In this document: positions 33,512 to 42,787 of the stretch, one piece after another
Numbering within the stretch: the first letter of the stretch is position 1
Layout: every line of letters starts with the position of its first letter
From: Flavobacterium weaverense
Lineage (GTDB): Bacteria > Bacteroidota > Bacteroidia > Flavobacteriales > Flavobacteriaceae
Assembly: GCF_003688495.1 (NCBI RefSeq)
Contig: NZ_REFH01000010.1
Location: 465,715 to 529,714, forward strand
Length of the DNA: 64,000 nucleotides
Direction of reading: 5' to 3'
Made by a program: the position numbers and the translations under genes
The notes under the pieces: model-generated
The model's input: the letters and a program-made list of their open reading frames with translations, nothing else
Told to the model about the DNA's origin: nothing
The model's database searches: none

Positions 33512-34565
33512 CTCTTTCCTTATAGTAATTCACTAGCAAATTGACATATTTACTATAACTCTCCAAACCGTCTTGCTGCTGATTTACCTTTAAGAATTGG
33601 TCATAAAAAGCATGAAAACCTTTGTCAATAATAGTGTCATACTGTTTCCAGAAAAGTTCACTTTCTCGATAGTTTTTTAAAATTCCTGGATGTACAGTTT
33701 TTAATAATTCGTCATACACTCTTTCATCTCTTGCATACCAGTTTCCTAAACAATAGCGCAAAGCCATGCTGTAACCAGAATATTGAATGTAATGATTGTC
33801 ATTTTTTACAGCTGCTAGAAATCCTATAAAATTACATTCACTTTCGCTGGCAAACCCTATTTGGTGTGCCATTTCGTGAGTGGTCGTCATTGGAAAACTA
33901 TACATCGGACCTAAGTAATTTACTTGGGCCTCATTAGTAAAAGGATTCAAGTATCCACCAAAACCCATATAGGTTAGCGGTAAACTGAATAATGACTTCT
34001 TGATACTAGGGCTTTCATAATCGAAGAAAGAATATTGATTAGATAAAGTTTTATATCCATTCAAACTCATCTTAAAAACTTGTTCTTGCGAATAAGGAAC
34101 TACTACTTTCAAACTATCATTTTTTGTTATCTGAATGTGGACAGCATTTGTTTTAGCGATTATTTTTCTGGTGAAAGCCAAAAGATCGGCATCTGAATAA
34201 TCACGCTCAATTGACATTTTCTCAAAAAGTGGTTGGCGGTAATAATTAAAACCCCAAAGCAGATGAAAGCAAAAATAAAAAACGGACAGGAAACTCAAAA
34301 CTCCGATAAGATTGTCTTTCCATTCTTTTTTCCAAGTTCTGCGCTTTTGAATAACCCATTTGATTCCTAATACAATCAAAATAAAATACAGTATGTCGCC
34401 AACAGAAAATGGAGTACTCCCTAAAATAATTCGCTCAATTTTAGAAACTATTGGATAGAGGCCATTACTGTAATATTGTTCCACAACTTCGGGAAAGTAA
34501 GGAACAATTTTCAGGAATATTATTTGAAAGAATAAAAAGAAGGGGAGAATGTATTTGCTTTTCAC
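33504..34565 (-). CDS. DUF3810 membrane protein with a zincin-type HEMAH motif
   Basis: 353 residues. Three hydrophobic segments at the N-terminus (about 5-22, 55-75, 90-110) are followed by a large extracytoplasmic domain with YLNPFTNEAQVNYLGPMYSFPMTTTHEMAHQIGFASESECNFIGFLAA. HEMAH plus the downstream Glu (SESE) is the metal-binding pattern of a gluzincin-like metallopeptidase. The family is conserved in Bacteroidota; its substrate is unknown. A membrane-anchored peptidase is a fair inference. Confidence 0.88.
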   Translation of the reverse strand: MKSKYILPFFLFFQIIFLKIVPYFPEVVEQYYSNGLYPIVSKIERIILGSTPFSVGDILYFILIVLGIKWVIQKRRTWKKEWKDNLIGVLSFLSVFYFCFHLLWGFNYYRQPLFEKMSIERDYSDADLLAFTRKIIAKTNAVHIQITKNDSLKVVVPYSQEQVFKMSLNGYKTLSNQYSFFDYESPSIKKSLFSLPLTYMGFGGYLNPFTNEAQVNYLGPMYSFPMTTTHEMAHQIGFASESECNFIGFLAAVKNDNHYIQYSGYSMALRYCLGNWYARDERVYDELLKTVHPGILKNYRESELFWKQYDTIIDKGFHAFYDQFLKVNQQQDGLESYSKYVNLLVNYYKEREF

Positions 34566-34675
34566 GATATGTTTTTTCGAAATGTAAATATAATTACAAT
34601 ATCAATTAGTACCGAAAAAGAATTTAAACTTTGTAACTTTGGATTCTTAAAATGTTAAACCTGAAACAAAAATAA

Positions 34676-36139
34676 ATGAGTATAGAAATAAGAAATCTAG
34701 AGCCAAAAGCACTTTGGAATAAGTTTGCTGATTTAAATGCTGTTCCTCGTCCTTCTAAAAAAGAAGATCGCGTAATTGAGTTTATGAAAAATTTTGGCGA
34801 AAGCCTTGGATTAGAAACTTTTGAAGATGAAATCCGTAATGTAATTATTCGTAAACCAGCAACGGCAGGAATGGAAAACCGCAAAGCAATTGTGCTTCAA
34901 GGACATTTAGACATGGTACATCAAAAAAACTCGGATACCGTTTTTGATTTTGATACCCAAGGAATTGATATGTATGTTGATGGGGATTGGGTTCGCGCAA
35001 GAGGAACTACGCTAGGTGCTGATAACGGTCTTGGAGTTGCTGCGATAATGGCAATTTTAGAAAGTACTGATATTCCGCATCCTGCAATAGAGGCTTTGTT
35101 TACTATTGACGAGGAAACTGGAATGACTGGAGCGTTGAATCTTAAAGGTGGTGTCCTTCAAGGAGAAATTCTTTTGAATATGGATACTGAAGAAGATGAT
35201 GAAATCGACATAGGTTGTGCTGGTGGAATTGATGTAACAGCAACTGCAGAATATGATGAAGATGAAACTCCTGAAGGTTCTGTAGGATATACAATTACTG
35301 TAAAAGGTTTAAATGGTGGACATTCGGGAATGGATATTCACAAAGGTCTAGGTAACGCTAACAAAATTATGAACCGTTTATTATTTGATGGTTTTGATAA
35401 TTTTGGACTGCAAATTTCAGAGATTGTTGGTGGAAGTTTACGTAATGCTATTCCGAGAGAAAGTACGGCTAAAGTTATTATTGCTGGTGTTTATGATGAA
35501 GCTTTCGTTTTTGATATGCAACAGATCGTAAATGAAATCAAAACTGAATTCAGTACTACAGAGCCGAATTTAGAAGTAGTTTTTGAAAAAATGGATGTAG
35601 CTCCCGCTAAAGTGATGCCATCTATTGCGCAATTTTACTTTGTACGAGCTATGTATACGGCTCCTAATGGGGTCTATAGAATGAGCGCTGATTTTGATAA
35701 TCTAGTAGAAACCTCTAATAATATTGCAAAAGTAATTTTAGGTAATGGACAGCTTACGGTTCAATGCTTAACTCGTTCTTCTGTTGAAACTTCTAAATTT
35801 GATTTGTCTAACGCTTTACGTTCTGCATTTGAATTGATGGGCTGTGAAGTAGAGTTTTCAGGATCGTATCCAGGATGGACTCCAAATTCAGAATCAGAAA
35901 TTCTAGATTTATTGGTACCGATTTACGAAAAACAAAATGGTGAGAAACCAAAAGTGGTGGCGTGTCACGCGGGATTAGAATGTGGAATTCTAGGAACTAA
36001 TTATCCTGATATGGATATGATTTCTTTTGGACCAACTATTCACGGTGCGCATTCACCAGATGAAAGAGCTAGTATTTCTTCTTCTCAGAAATTCTGGAAA
36101 TTCGTTCTGGAAATTTTAGCTAATATTCCAGTAAAATAG
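34676..36139 (+). CDS. pepD: Aminoacyl-histidine dipeptidase (peptidase D)
   Basis: 487 residues, M20 family, full length. Metal-binding motifs: LQGHLDMVHQ (His 80), TLGADNGLGVAAIMA (bridging Asp), TIDEETGMTGA (catalytic and metal Glu), LNMDTEEDDEI (Asp), and the late GAHSPDER His. The lid domain (200-390) contains the GGHSGMDIHKG block. It cleaves Xaa-His dipeptides in the cytoplasm with two zinc ions. Monocistronic, ended by a shared bidirectional terminator. Confidence 0.95.
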   Translation: MSIEIRNLEPKALWNKFADLNAVPRPSKKEDRVIEFMKNFGESLGLETFEDEIRNVIIRKPATAGMENRKAIVLQGHLDMVHQKNSDTVFDFDTQGIDMYVDGDWVRARGTTLGADNGLGVAAIMAILESTDIPHPAIEALFTIDEETGMTGALNLKGGVLQGEILLNMDTEEDDEIDIGCAGGIDVTATAEYDEDETPEGSVGYTITVKGLNGGHSGMDIHKGLGNANKIMNRLLFDGFDNFGLQISEIVGGSLRNAIPRESTAKVIIAGVYDEAFVFDMQQIVNEIKTEFSTTEPNLEVVFEKMDVAPAKVMPSIAQFYFVRAMYTAPNGVYRMSADFDNLVETSNNIAKVILGNGQLTVQCLTRSSVETSKFDLSNALRSAFELMGCEVEFSGSYPGWTPNSESEILDLLVPIYEKQNGEKPKVVACHAGLECGILGTNYPDMDMISFGPTIHGAHSPDERASISSSQKFWKFVLEILANIPVK

Positions 36140-36155
36140 TTTCTTTTAATAATTT

Positions 36156-36204
36156 AAAAAAAGCATAATTAATTTCCATTTAGGATTTTAATTATGCTTT
36201 TTTA
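36156..36204. terminator. Bidirectional terminator between pepD and the Kef antiporter
   Basis: AAGCATAATTAA / TTAATTATGCTT stem flanked by a run of A on the left and T on the right, between converging genes. Confidence 0.88.
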
Positions 36205-36224
36205 TTTTTTAAATACGGTAATCC

Positions 36225-38114
36225 TTACTCATTATTATCTGCTAAATTATTCTTTAAATGCTCACTGTCCCAACTATGATTAGTTGCAGCAATTTGCGAA
36301 TAGATATCAGTTTTTAATAATTCTTCTTGCAATTCAACCTCTTCTTTTATAGTGATCATATAAGCCATTTTATCATGACGCTTTTCAGCCAACTTCCGAG
36401 TTGTAATTTCGTCATATTTTATAAATTGCTGACCTTGTCTCGTTGCTGAATATTTACGATGACCCAAAGCTACCAAAGCATCAACACCCATATTTACGGC
36501 ACTAAATAAAGTTTCTCTGTAGATATGTTTGACTTTGTGATCAATTAGTTCATACGCATCATTTCGATTACGCGCCCGAGTTAAAATTTTCAAATGAGGA
36601 AAGTGTTTTTTTAATGTTTCGATCACTTGTAAATTCACTGATGGATTGTCAATTGCAGCAATAAAAAGTTTTGCATTTTCGCAACCCGCAGCTTTAAGTA
36701 ATTCTAGTCTAGTTGCATCGCCGTAATATACTTTGAATCCCATTTTTCGAAGTAAATCAATCCGTTCAGAGTCATAATCTAAAATGGTTAACTTTACTTT
36801 ATTGGCTTTTAGTAAACGTCCCACGGTGCTACCAAAGTGACCAAAACCTGCAATAATAACAGGAGTAGGCTCGTCGATAAAATCATTTTCTTTTTTGGGT
36901 TCGTTGACTTTTTCTTTCGCTCTAGTAAATGGATAAATTAATCTTTCATTAATCAATAGCAAAAATGGAGTAGCAACCATACTCATCGCAATTACAGCCA
37001 TAACTTGGTTTGCCAAAACATTCGGAATTATGTTGAGTTGCATACAGAAACTCATGATTACAAATCCAAATTCTCCAGCCTGACTTAAACCAAAAGCGAA
37101 TAGAAAATTCTGGTCTACTCTTTTTTTATTGAATCTGCTAATGAAAAATAATACTAAGAATTTAACTAAAGTTAAGATCGCTCCAAAAACAAATATGAAT
37201 AACGGGTTTTCGATTATTAATTTAAAGTTTATTGATGCACCAACACCAAGAAAAAAGAGTCCTAAAAGCAACCCCTTAAATGGAGCAATATCTCCTTCTA
37301 GCTCATGACGGAATTCCGAGTTTGCTAAAACGACTCCAGCCATAAAAGCACCAAGAGCGGGACTTAAACCTACTAATTGCATAGAATAAGAAACACCCAC
37401 GACTAACAATAAAGCAGAGGCAGTAAATAATTCCTGCAATCTCGTTTTTGCGATAATATGTAATAAAGGAACGAATACGTAGCGACCAGCAAAGTATATA
37501 GTTGAGATAATTCCGAGTACGATTAAGGTTTGTAACCAACTAGGGAATCCAGCAATTAAAGATTGCGGGCCATCACTTACGGCATCGATATTTACCGTAG
37601 ATAAAAGAGGTAAAAAAGCTAAAATGGGAATGACAGCTATATCTTGGAAAAGTAAAACAGCAAAAGAGGAGCGCCCGAGAGAAGTGTTTAATAATCCTTT
37701 TTCTTTAAGAGTTTGCAGAACGATTGCAGTGGATGATAAAGCTAAAGCCAATGAGATTGCTAATCCTGTTTTCCAACTCCAATCCATAAATAAAAGAAAG
37801 CCTAAAAAAAGAATGACGGTAGTTCCTATCAATTGAGCAGAACCCATACCGACAATGAATTTTCGCATTTTCCAAAACTTCCTCGGTTCTAGTTCTAAAC
37901 CAATAAGGAAAAGCATCATTACAACGCCAAATTCAGCAAAGTGCATTATATCTTGACCTTCTTGACCAATAAATCCAAGGACGTAAGGACCGATAACAAT
38001 TCCAGCAATAAGATAACCCAAAATAGAACTCAAGCCCAACTTCTTTGCAATAGGAACGCAAATTACAGCTGCTGCTAAATAAATAATTGCTTGTAATAAA
38101 AAATCAGTTTCCAT
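36225..38114 (-). CDS. Monovalent cation:proton antiporter (KefB/KefC type) with RCK domain
   Basis: 629 residues from the ATG at 38114, 1 base after the stop of the KefF-like gene. A CPA2 antiporter domain of 12-13 TM segments (first ~390 residues: LGLSSILGYLIAGIVIGPYVLG, FLIGLELEPRKFW, LALALSSTAIVLQTL) is followed by a cytoplasmic RCK/TrkA-N domain (VIIAGFGHFGSTVGRLL, about 416 on) and a ~100-residue tail. It exports K+ in exchange for H+. In E. coli, KefC is opened by glutathione adducts with KefF help; glutathione control here is only an analogy. Confidence 0.92.
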   Translation of the reverse strand: METDFLLQAIIYLAAAVICVPIAKKLGLSSILGYLIAGIVIGPYVLGFIGQEGQDIMHFAEFGVVMMLFLIGLELEPRKFWKMRKFIVGMGSAQLIGTTVILFLGFLLFMDWSWKTGLAISLALALSSTAIVLQTLKEKGLLNTSLGRSSFAVLLFQDIAVIPILAFLPLLSTVNIDAVSDGPQSLIAGFPSWLQTLIVLGIISTIYFAGRYVFVPLLHIIAKTRLQELFTASALLLVVGVSYSMQLVGLSPALGAFMAGVVLANSEFRHELEGDIAPFKGLLLGLFFLGVGASINFKLIIENPLFIFVFGAILTLVKFLVLFFISRFNKKRVDQNFLFAFGLSQAGEFGFVIMSFCMQLNIIPNVLANQVMAVIAMSMVATPFLLLINERLIYPFTRAKEKVNEPKKENDFIDEPTPVIIAGFGHFGSTVGRLLKANKVKLTILDYDSERIDLLRKMGFKVYYGDATRLELLKAAGCENAKLFIAAIDNPSVNLQVIETLKKHFPHLKILTRARNRNDAYELIDHKVKHIYRETLFSAVNMGVDALVALGHRKYSATRQGQQFIKYDEITTRKLAEKRHDKMAYMITIKEEVELQEELLKTDIYSQIAATNHSWDSEHLKNNLADNNE

Positions 38115-38115
38115 A

Positions 38116-38721
38116 TTAAACTTGTATTGTGGCAAACCATTCGTTCAAATAGTTATGTTGCAAGATTTCATTTGTATCCAAATTGGTGTTTTGTAGATAG
38201 TCTAAAAAGTAGCCATAAACTAGACCATTTTTCGCATAATCTTCCCCTGTCATATTGTGCGTTCCATGCACTACAAAAGGGGGCAAATAAATCATATTAC
38301 ATACTTTTGCAGTTTGATTAAAGGGTTCTAATAATTCGAGAATGCTGTAGCGATCACTTCCTGTTTCGCAATAATTTTCTTTGTCACCGCCGGTGGTTAA
38401 AACTTGGAATATAATTTTGTCAAGTAATGCTTTTCCCTTTTTTCCGTACGCCCAATTGTGTTCTAAAACCATATCAATCCATTGTTTCATAAGTGGCGGA
38501 CAGCTGTACCAATACATTGGATGGTGCCAAATAATAATATCGTGCTGACTTAACAATAATTGCTCTCTTTTAACATCAATATCAAAATCAGGATATTCTT
38601 CATATAAATCATGAAAGGTGATGTGGTCAGATTGCGGAATATTATCCACTAGAGCTTTATTCGCATGTGATTTTTCGAATAGAGGATGAGAAAACAAGAT
38701 CAAGATTTTATTCTTTGACAT
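38116..38721 (-). CDS. KefF/KefG-like flavodoxin-fold quinone reductase
   Basis: 201 residues of the flavodoxin_2 fold: ILILFSHPLFEKSHANKAL at the N-terminus, IIWHHPMYWYSCPPLMKQWIDMVLEHNWAYG, and QVLTTGGDKENY. These are the FMN and substrate-binding loops of KefF/KefG/MdaB. Ancillary subunit that activates a Kef antiporter and reduces quinones with NAD(P)H. The antiporter gene begins 1 base past its stop, which supports the partnership. Confidence 0.92.
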   Translation of the reverse strand: MSKNKILILFSHPLFEKSHANKALVDNIPQSDHITFHDLYEEYPDFDIDVKREQLLLSQHDIIIWHHPMYWYSCPPLMKQWIDMVLEHNWAYGKKGKALLDKIIFQVLTTGGDKENYCETGSDRYSILELLEPFNQTAKVCNMIYLPPFVVHGTHNMTGEDYAKNGLVYGYFLDYLQNTNLDTNEILQHNYLNEWFATIQV

Positions 38722-38852
38722 TAAATTTATTTTTAAAAAAAATATTTTAAATCCATTATTTTGTATAATTATTTGAAATACAATGTTTTTGAGAACATTT
38801 CATTTGCTGAAAGATATAAAATATTGATTAATTCTTATACTTAAAATTATAA

Positions 38853-38888
38853 AATCCTGCTTAATCAAAAAATAATTCAGCAGGATTG
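38853..38888 (-). terminator. Terminator of the second Kef antiporter
   Basis: AATCCTGCT / AGCAGGATT stem with a 17-base loop, 21 bases past the stop codon. The T-tract is interrupted, so efficiency is uncertain. Confidence 0.6.
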
Positions 38889-38908
38889 AACATTGATTTG
38901 TAATGGGA

Positions 38909-41146
38909 TTAATTCTTGAAAAAAGTCCTAATTAATTTTTTACTTCCAACAACCCAAAGAATATCATTTTTCATTAATATCATTGAGGATTCTGGATTTA
39001 GAATTCGTTTGCCACTTCTCTCTATTCCTACAATCAGCGCATTTGTTTTTTCGCGTAGTTGTGATTCTCTAATTGTGGAACCAATGAATTCTTCGTCTTG
39101 TATTTCTAGTTGTTTTAAGACAATATCTGTTTCAATAATTTCTGGAAGTTCTATTTCGTTAAAATGTAAATAAGCTTTAAATTCATTCACTTGCTCATCT
39201 GTACCAATGATACAGATCTCGTCTTTAGGAAATAATCGCTCATTTTTATTAGGAATATTTATAGTGAATTCACCGCGTTTTATAAAAGCGATGTTTATAC
39301 CTAATTGCTCTCTAATACGCAGTTCTTCAAGTGTTTTACCAACGACATTTGATGTAGCTGCAATTTCAAATGTAGACATGTGTCCGTCCCAAGGAGTTAA
39401 TTCGCTTCTACTTCTTATTGCTTTTTTAATTTCTCTAGCATTCAAATTTTTCAGGAAGTGATCTTCGATTTTGTGGTAGTGTGCATTTAATTTTTTAGGG
39501 AAAATAAAGTATCCAAGAACGACCAATATTAATGCTACGAATGCAATAACTGGAGAGAAAAATACATTTAGTAACAATCCAATATAAAATAATGCTAAAA
39601 CCATTCGCAATAAAACCATCATTAAAATAGGTCCACGATACCTGCGCTCTTCCCTAAGAATAGCAACTTCTTTTACTGCAACACGTCGTAATGACAGTGC
39701 CCATAGAAATGGAGAAATTATAACTAAAGTGATAAGCACACCAAATACGTTTGCAAACTTAGAATCTTCCACAAGCGGTAGAATATACTTTGAAGAAAGC
39801 AATATCATCGCTACAATAATAACTGAATGTATGATAACCTGTGTTAAGAAAGCACGAACCACAATTTGCCAATTCGTTACTAACTTTATTGATTGCGCAT
39901 TGGCACTGTAACGTTCAATTCTTTTAATCCATCTTCTGGGTAATTTTCTTTCGATAAATTCAGAAAACGGAGTTGATAATTTAATCATAAATGGAGTGGT
40001 GAAAGTTGTCACTGCTGATACCGCCACTACAATAGGATATAAAAAATCACTAGTGACATTCAATGACATTCCAAGCGTAGCTATTATGAATGAGAATTCC
40101 CCTATTTGCGATAAACTCATTCCTGTTTGCACGGATTGCTTGAGTGGTAGTCCAGAAAGCAAAGCACCAATCGTCGAACTTATAGATTGTCCTATAATTA
40201 CAACAAATGTTAATATAGCAACTGGGAAAGCGTATTCATACAGAGTATCTGGATTGATTAACATTCCAACGGAAACGAAAAATACAGCTCCAAAAAGATC
40301 TTTAACAGGCTTTACTAAATGTTCAATATGTTCCGCTTGTGTTGTCTCTGCGATAATAGATCCCATAATAAATGCTCCTAAAGCAGGAGAAAAACCAACA
40401 TTGGCGGCGAAAATAACCATCATTAGACATAGAGCTAGTGAAACTATCAATAGCATTTCATCTGTTAATATGTTCTTTGCTTTTTTCAATAATGTGGGAA
40501 TGAAGAAAATTCCTCCGACAAACCAAATTGTTAAGAAGAAAATTAATTTCAAAACAGACATAAATAATTCAGCGCCTGAAAACTGCTGACTCACTGCAAT
40601 AGTGGAAAGTAAAACCATCATTAAAATGGCCACGATATCTTGCACTATTAATGAACCAATTACGATTCCAGCAAATTTTTGTGTTTTTACACCAAGTTCT
40701 TCAAAGGTTTTGAGGATAATTGTCGTGGATGAAACCGAAAGAATAACTCCTAGAAATACACTGTCCATGGGTTTCCAGCCTATCCATTGGCCTACCATAT
40801 AACCTATTGCGATCATTGCAATTATCTGCGTGACTGCGGTAATTGATGCAGATCCGCCGACCTTCATTAATTTCTTAAAGCTAAATTCGAGTCCTAAACT
40901 AAACAGTAAAAATATCACTCCTATTTCAGCCCAAACTTCTACACTTTTTAAATCTTTTATAGAAGGAAAAAAATCGAAGTGATTTCCTGCTAAAAAACCA
41001 GCTATCAAATAACCTAAGACAAGTGGCTGTTTTATCTTTTTAAATAATAAAACTGCAACTGCAGCTGTCATTAGTATTAATCCTAAATCACTTATTAAAG
41101 GTTCTAAGTGTAGCGATACATTTGCTACTGTTTCTGCGGTATTCAT
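38909..41146 (-). CDS. Cation:proton antiporter (KefB/CPA2 family) with two C-terminal TrkA-C domains
   Basis: 745 residues. CPA2 transporter domain 1-400 (QPLVLGYLIAGFLAGN, FLLFSLGLEFSFKKL, LSVSSTTIILKTFEELG), a second membrane region of four or so segments (430-560), then two TrkA-C (RCK-C) modules (STFEIAATSNVVGKTLEEL and EFIGSTIRESQLREKTNALIVGI). Unlike its neighbour it has no TrkA-N nucleotide-binding fold, so regulation must differ. The paralogous antiporter and its KefF lie 190 bases away on the same strand. Confidence 0.9.
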   Translation of the reverse strand: MNTAETVANVSLHLEPLISDLGLILMTAAVAVLLFKKIKQPLVLGYLIAGFLAGNHFDFFPSIKDLKSVEVWAEIGVIFLLFSLGLEFSFKKLMKVGGSASITAVTQIIAMIAIGYMVGQWIGWKPMDSVFLGVILSVSSTTIILKTFEELGVKTQKFAGIVIGSLIVQDIVAILMMVLLSTIAVSQQFSGAELFMSVLKLIFFLTIWFVGGIFFIPTLLKKAKNILTDEMLLIVSLALCLMMVIFAANVGFSPALGAFIMGSIIAETTQAEHIEHLVKPVKDLFGAVFFVSVGMLINPDTLYEYAFPVAILTFVVIIGQSISSTIGALLSGLPLKQSVQTGMSLSQIGEFSFIIATLGMSLNVTSDFLYPIVVAVSAVTTFTTPFMIKLSTPFSEFIERKLPRRWIKRIERYSANAQSIKLVTNWQIVVRAFLTQVIIHSVIIVAMILLSSKYILPLVEDSKFANVFGVLITLVIISPFLWALSLRRVAVKEVAILREERRYRGPILMMVLLRMVLALFYIGLLLNVFFSPVIAFVALILVVLGYFIFPKKLNAHYHKIEDHFLKNLNAREIKKAIRSRSELTPWDGHMSTFEIAATSNVVGKTLEELRIREQLGINIAFIKRGEFTINIPNKNERLFPKDEICIIGTDEQVNEFKAYLHFNEIELPEIIETDIVLKQLEIQDEEFIGSTIRESQLREKTNALIVGIERSGKRILNPESSMILMKNDILWVVGSKKLIRTFFKN

Positions 41147-41260
41147 TGGCGTTTAGTCGTTTTTTAAAGGTTTTCTGTATTTTGGTAAGATATATAAAAT
41201 ATTTTTTTATAAACAGTAATTTTTGTTAAAACGAGTACTTTTCGAATGAAAAAAATGAAA

Positions 41261-41304
41261 AATTCCCATTAAAAGGAAGTGTTTCGTTCTTTTTAATGGG
41301 AATT
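41261..41304 (-). terminator. Terminator of purB
   Basis: AATTCCCATTAAAA / TTTTAATGGGAATT stem, 14 bp, followed on the minus strand by a T-rich run. Confidence 0.85.
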
Positions 41305-41330
41305 GATTATTTAAAGATAAAATGTAGTAT

Positions 41331-42677
41331 TTATATTCCCAAGAAATTGCTAGGAGTAATTTGCATTAGTTCGGCTTTTATTTCATCTGAAACATCAAGT
41401 GTTGCAATAAAACCATGAATTGCTTTTTTGTCAATCGCCTCATTTGTTCGAGTCAGACCTTTCAGAGCTTCATAAGGATTTGGATACGCCTCTCTACGCA
41501 ATATTGTTTGAATAGCTTCTGCGACAACAGCCCAGTTTTTCTCTAAATCTTCGTGAAATTTAGGCTCGTTTAAAAGTAATTTGTTCAATCCTTTCAAAGT
41601 TGCTTCAAATGCAATTAAAGTATGTCCTATTGGAACTCCAATATTTCTTAAAACCGTACTATCGGTTAAATCGCGTTGCAATCTTGACACAGGTAATTTA
41701 GCAGATAGATGTTCGAAAATTGCATTTGCAATTCCTAAATTTCCTTCTGAATTTTCAAAATCAATAGGGTTAACTTTATGTGGCATTGCCGAAGATCCTA
41801 TTTCTCCTGCTTTAATTTTTTGTTTGAAATATTCCATCGAAACATACGTCCAAATATCTCTGTCTAAATCAATAATAATAGTATTGATTCTTTTTAAAGC
41901 ATCAAAAAATGCTGCAAAGTGATCATAATGCTCAATTTGTGTAGTCGGGAAGGAGTGGTGTAAACCAAGGTTTTCTTCAACAAATTTACCACCAAATTTT
42001 CTCCAGTCAATTTGCGGATACGCTACATGATGTGCATTGTAATTTCCAGTTGCTCCACCAAATTTAGCTGCAAAAGGAATATTAAACAACAAACGCATTT
42101 GCTCTTCTAAACGCTCTACAAAAACGCCAATTTCTTTACCCAAACGAGTAGGGGAAGCTGGCTGACCGTGAGTACGAGCAAGCATTGGAATGTCCTTCCA
42201 TTCGATACTTAAATCCTTTAATTTTGAAGTCAAAGTAATTAAAGAAGGCATATACACTTTTTCGAAAGCATCTTTCGTTGAAAGTGGAATTGCTGTATTA
42301 TTGATGTCTTGAGAAGTCAAACCAAAATGGATGAACTCTTTAAATTCTGATAAACCTAATTTTTCAAAAGCGTCTTTTATGAAATATTCAACTGCTTTGA
42401 CGTCATGATTTGTCACTTTTTCAGTTTCTTTAATCCAAAGTGCGTCTTCCGTAGAAAAGTTTTTATAAATATTACGTAAACTACCGAATAAACCTGGATT
42501 TACATTTGCTAGTTGAGGTAAAGGAGTTTCGCACAAAGCGATAAAATATTCAATTTCTACCAGTACACGGTATTTAATTAAAGCTTCTTCAGAGAAAAAT
42601 GGAGAAAGTGAAATAGTCCTATTTCTATACCTGCCATCAATTGGCGATATAGCGTTTAATTCGTTTAAAGTAGTCAT
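41331..42677 (-). CDS. purB: Adenylosuccinate lyase
   Basis: 448 residues of the fumarase/aspartase superfamily. The signature loop GSSAMPHKVNPIDFENSEGN holds the catalytic Ser; ARTHGQPASPTRLGKEIGVF and GLTSQDINNTA form the other parts of the active site. It cleaves SAICAR and adenylosuccinate in purine synthesis. Length matches E. coli PurB-like proteins. A -7 box (TATATTTG on the minus strand, 42710-42703) lies 26 bases upstream; no clear -33. Confidence 0.96.
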   Translation of the reverse strand: MTTLNELNAISPIDGRYRNRTISLSPFFSEEALIKYRVLVEIEYFIALCETPLPQLANVNPGLFGSLRNIYKNFSTEDALWIKETEKVTNHDVKAVEYFIKDAFEKLGLSEFKEFIHFGLTSQDINNTAIPLSTKDAFEKVYMPSLITLTSKLKDLSIEWKDIPMLARTHGQPASPTRLGKEIGVFVERLEEQMRLLFNIPFAAKFGGATGNYNAHHVAYPQIDWRKFGGKFVEENLGLHHSFPTTQIEHYDHFAAFFDALKRINTIIIDLDRDIWTYVSMEYFKQKIKAGEIGSSAMPHKVNPIDFENSEGNLGIANAIFEHLSAKLPVSRLQRDLTDSTVLRNIGVPIGHTLIAFEATLKGLNKLLLNEPKFHEDLEKNWAVVAEAIQTILRREAYPNPYEALKGLTRTNEAIDKKAIHGFIATLDVSDEIKAELMQITPSNFLGI

Positions 42678-42702
42678 CGTTTAGTTGTTTGTTCGAAAGC
42701 CG

Positions 42703-42710
42703 CAAATATA
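42703..42710 (-). promoter_or_regulatory. purB: -7 promoter box of purB
   Basis: TATATTTG on the minus strand, a full consensus match 26 bases before the ATG. The -33 position carries no TTG. Confidence 0.55.
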
Positions 42711-42787
42711 AGCAGATATTAGAAATTATACCTACGATTTCTGACATTTGAACCGTTTAACACCACGCTTTTGTCCATTTTGTTTTT

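Noticed and set aside
34624..34884. 86-residue minus-strand frame at the start of pepD
   Set aside because: Antisense to the conserved N-terminus of pepD; no promoter or homologue-like features.
39996..40589. 197-residue plus-strand frame
   Set aside because: Antisense to the membrane domain of the second Kef antiporter; the low-complexity composition is the complement of hydrophobic codons.
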